In this document: positions 40,412 to 41,580 of the stretch, in pieces
How the letters are laid out: each line of letters opens with the position of its first letter
Position numbering within the stretch: position 1 is the first letter of the stretch
NCBI GenBank assembly: GCA_964416195.1
Contig: CAYQDB010000021.1
Span: forward strand, 1 to 41,580
DNA length: 41,580 nucleotides
Direction of reading: 5' to 3'
Origin: CAYQDB01 sp964416195
GTDB taxonomy: Bacteria; Zixibacteria; MSB-5A5; GN15; FEB-12
Translations under genes and position numbers: made by a program
The notes under the pieces: model-generated
What the model saw: the letters and a program-made list of their open reading frames with translations, nothing else
The model's database searches: none
What the model was told of the DNA's origin: nothing

Positions 40412-41580
40412 ATGGAAAACAGCGAACAAAAAACCTGCCAGGTTACAATGCACGACGGCAAACCGTGCGGCAGGCCTATCAAGGACGGCAACAAGTGTAT
40501 CTGCCATTCGGAAAAGGAAAGTAAAGTAATAAGGCTGTTTCAGCAGGAACTTGACAAGATATTTGCGGATGCAAGCAGCATGTATTACGATCTGACAGGT
40601 TTCGTTTTCCCCAAAGAGGGCTATAAACTCCCAAAGGAATACAACAAAGAAACCTACTTTAGGGGGGCGAAGTTTTGGGGAGAAGCAGACTTTGACAGTG
40701 CCACGTTTTCGGGAGGAGCAGACTTTGTCGGAGCCACGTTTTCGGGAGAGGCAGACTTTTATAAGGCCAAGTTTTCGGGATATGCATTATTTAGCAGGGC
40801 CAAGTTTTCGGGATATGCATTATTTAGCAGGGCCACGTTTTCGGGAGAAGCAGGCTTTGTCGGGGCCACGTTTTCAAGAATCACTTGGTTCTATTCAACC
40901 CGGTTCGAGAAGCACGCCGATTTATCATATTGTAAGGTAGGCAAGGACGCTGTTGTCACATTTGATGGACAAGAACTTCAAAAGAAGAACAAAGACATGT
41001 TTTCGGCCCGGGCTTACTTTATGTCATGTACTTTCGCCGAACCGAAGAACGTCAAGTTCCGCAAGGTGTCGCTCGGGAAATGCGCCTTCCTTGAAACTGA
41101 TCTGAGTGGCGTGCAGTTCGTAGGTGCCACATGGGCAAAGAAGCCAAAGTTCTTCCGCTGGTTTCCCAGAAATGCTGTTTATGATGAGCTAGCCCAGAAT
41201 CCAGAGCACAAGCTCATAGAGCAACTCTATCGCCGTCTACAAATCAACTACGTGAACAACTACCGCTACTCCGAGGCCGGTGACTTCTACATCGGTGAGC
41301 AGGAGATGATGCGCAAGGCGAAGGGAAGTGGCTGGAAGGTTTGGCGGCGGATTGTCTGCACCAATTTTATTTACAAATGGATCTCCTATTACGGTCAGAG
41401 CTTCCTGCTGCCGCTTTTCTGGATGCTGGCTGTCTTGTTTTTGTTTCCGATTTACCTTATTTATGATGGAATCATCAAAAGCGGCTATTGGAATGCCTTC
41501 TGGAAAAACCTGTCCTTCGTCACCTTCAATCGTGCCGACATAAGTAAGTACGTCACTGAGCCCTATCAGCAGGGCATCGT
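40412..41580 (+). CDS. Pentapeptide-repeat membrane protein with N-terminal zinc-finger-like motif (3' truncated)
   Basis: The frame is open from the ATG at 40412 to the window end (389 codons seen). Residues 9-32 hold a Cys9, Cys19, Cys29, Cys31-His32 cluster, like a small zinc-binding knuckle. Residues about 85-170 are pentapeptide-type repeats of period 5+6 (AKFSGY-ALFSR, ATFSGE-ADFVG), predicted to form a right-handed beta helix. After a second repeat patch (about 205-240) comes LIEQLYRRLQINYVNNYRYS and EAGDFYIGEQEMMRK, then at least one membrane helix (LLPLFWMLAVLFLFPIYLIY). This layout matches pentapeptide proteins with a C-terminal membrane or channel-like domain. Function unknown. Confidence 0.85.
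   Translation, partial: MENSEQKTCQVTMHDGKPCGRPIKDGNKCICHSEKESKVIRLFQQELDKIFADASSMYYDLTGFVFPKEGYKLPKEYNKETYFRGAKFWGEADFDSATFSGGADFVGATFSGEADFYKAKFSGYALFSRAKFSGYALFSRATFSGEAGFVGATFSRITWFYSTRFEKHADLSYCKVGKDAVVTFDGQELQKKNKDMFSARAYFMSCTFAEPKNVKFRKVSLGKCAFLETDLSGVQFVGATWAKKPKFFRWFPRNAVYDELAQNPEHKLIEQLYRRLQINYVNNYRYSEAGDFYIGEQEMMRKAKGSGWKVWRRIVCTNFIYKWISYYGQSFLLPLFWMLAVLFLFPIYLIYDGIIKSGYWNAFWKNLSFVTFNRADISKYVTEPYQQGI
40768..40833 (+). repeat. Exact 33-bp tandem duplication inside the pentapeptide gene
   Basis: Two consecutive identical 33-bp units encode AKFSGYALFSR twice. Neighbouring units share the frame but differ in sequence, so this pair is recent. Confidence 0.8.

Noticed and set aside
40692..40940. 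82-residue repetitive open frame in the pentapeptide region
   Set aside because: It is the +1 frame of the pentapeptide repeats. The frame starting at 40412 is open to the window end and encodes the recognisable motifs.

Overview
The window looks like a chromosomal contig from an uncultured Gram-negative (diderm) bacterium, probably an assembled metagenome. Diderm envelope genes are clear: an Omp85 protein with TamB, DsbD, a small outer-membrane barrel and an envelope-type ECF sigma system. The 1090-residue secreted protein ends in two dockerin-like units built around DVADLTYLV, a pattern I associate with candidate phylum Zixibacteria and relatives in the FCB group. That placement is inference. 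Two runs of exactly 100 N are each flanked by the same 55 bp on both sides, so they are assembly joins. Closing the first restores one intact mechanosensitive channel gene.

Layout: 1-7140 holds the end of a GT-C type membrane glycosyltransferase with a TPR-like tail, a YbdG-type channel (minus), a DUF401 membrane protein and a secreted S9 peptidase. From 17373 down to 7401 everything is on the minus strand: a secreted BNR-like/dockerin-like protein, tadA with two small 4-TM proteins, then rpmE, DUF1385, prfA, an unknown membrane protein, prmC and nth. From 18317 to 24319 the plus strand carries a rhomboid protease, a degenerate-receiver protein, dsbD, a DUF2064 protein and a creatininase-family protein. 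24320-27694 is accessory in character: a MITE-like inverted repeat, a small outer-membrane protein, a 1.2 kb AT-richer island between direct repeats (one small unknown gene, several hairpins, a tRNA-like fold) and a class IV aminotransferase. A second DUF401 protein follows.

29228-37846 is one tight operon-like run: ECF sigma factor, zinc-type anti-sigma factor, an HtrA-PDZ protein that has lost all three catalytic residues, a carboxymuconolactone-decarboxylase-family protein, TamB and an Omp85 (TamA-like) protein. Spacing is 0 bp or overlapping at most joints. It reads as an envelope-stress module wired to outer-membrane assembly and is my best candidate for an undescribed system. The window ends with a cysteine desulfurase plus mnmA pair (tRNA 2-thiouridine), a cluster of palindromes, and a pentapeptide-repeat membrane protein cut by the window end.

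Intergenic regions are rich in dispersed palindromic repeats of at least three families, one of them sitting inside the desulfurase-mnmA pair.
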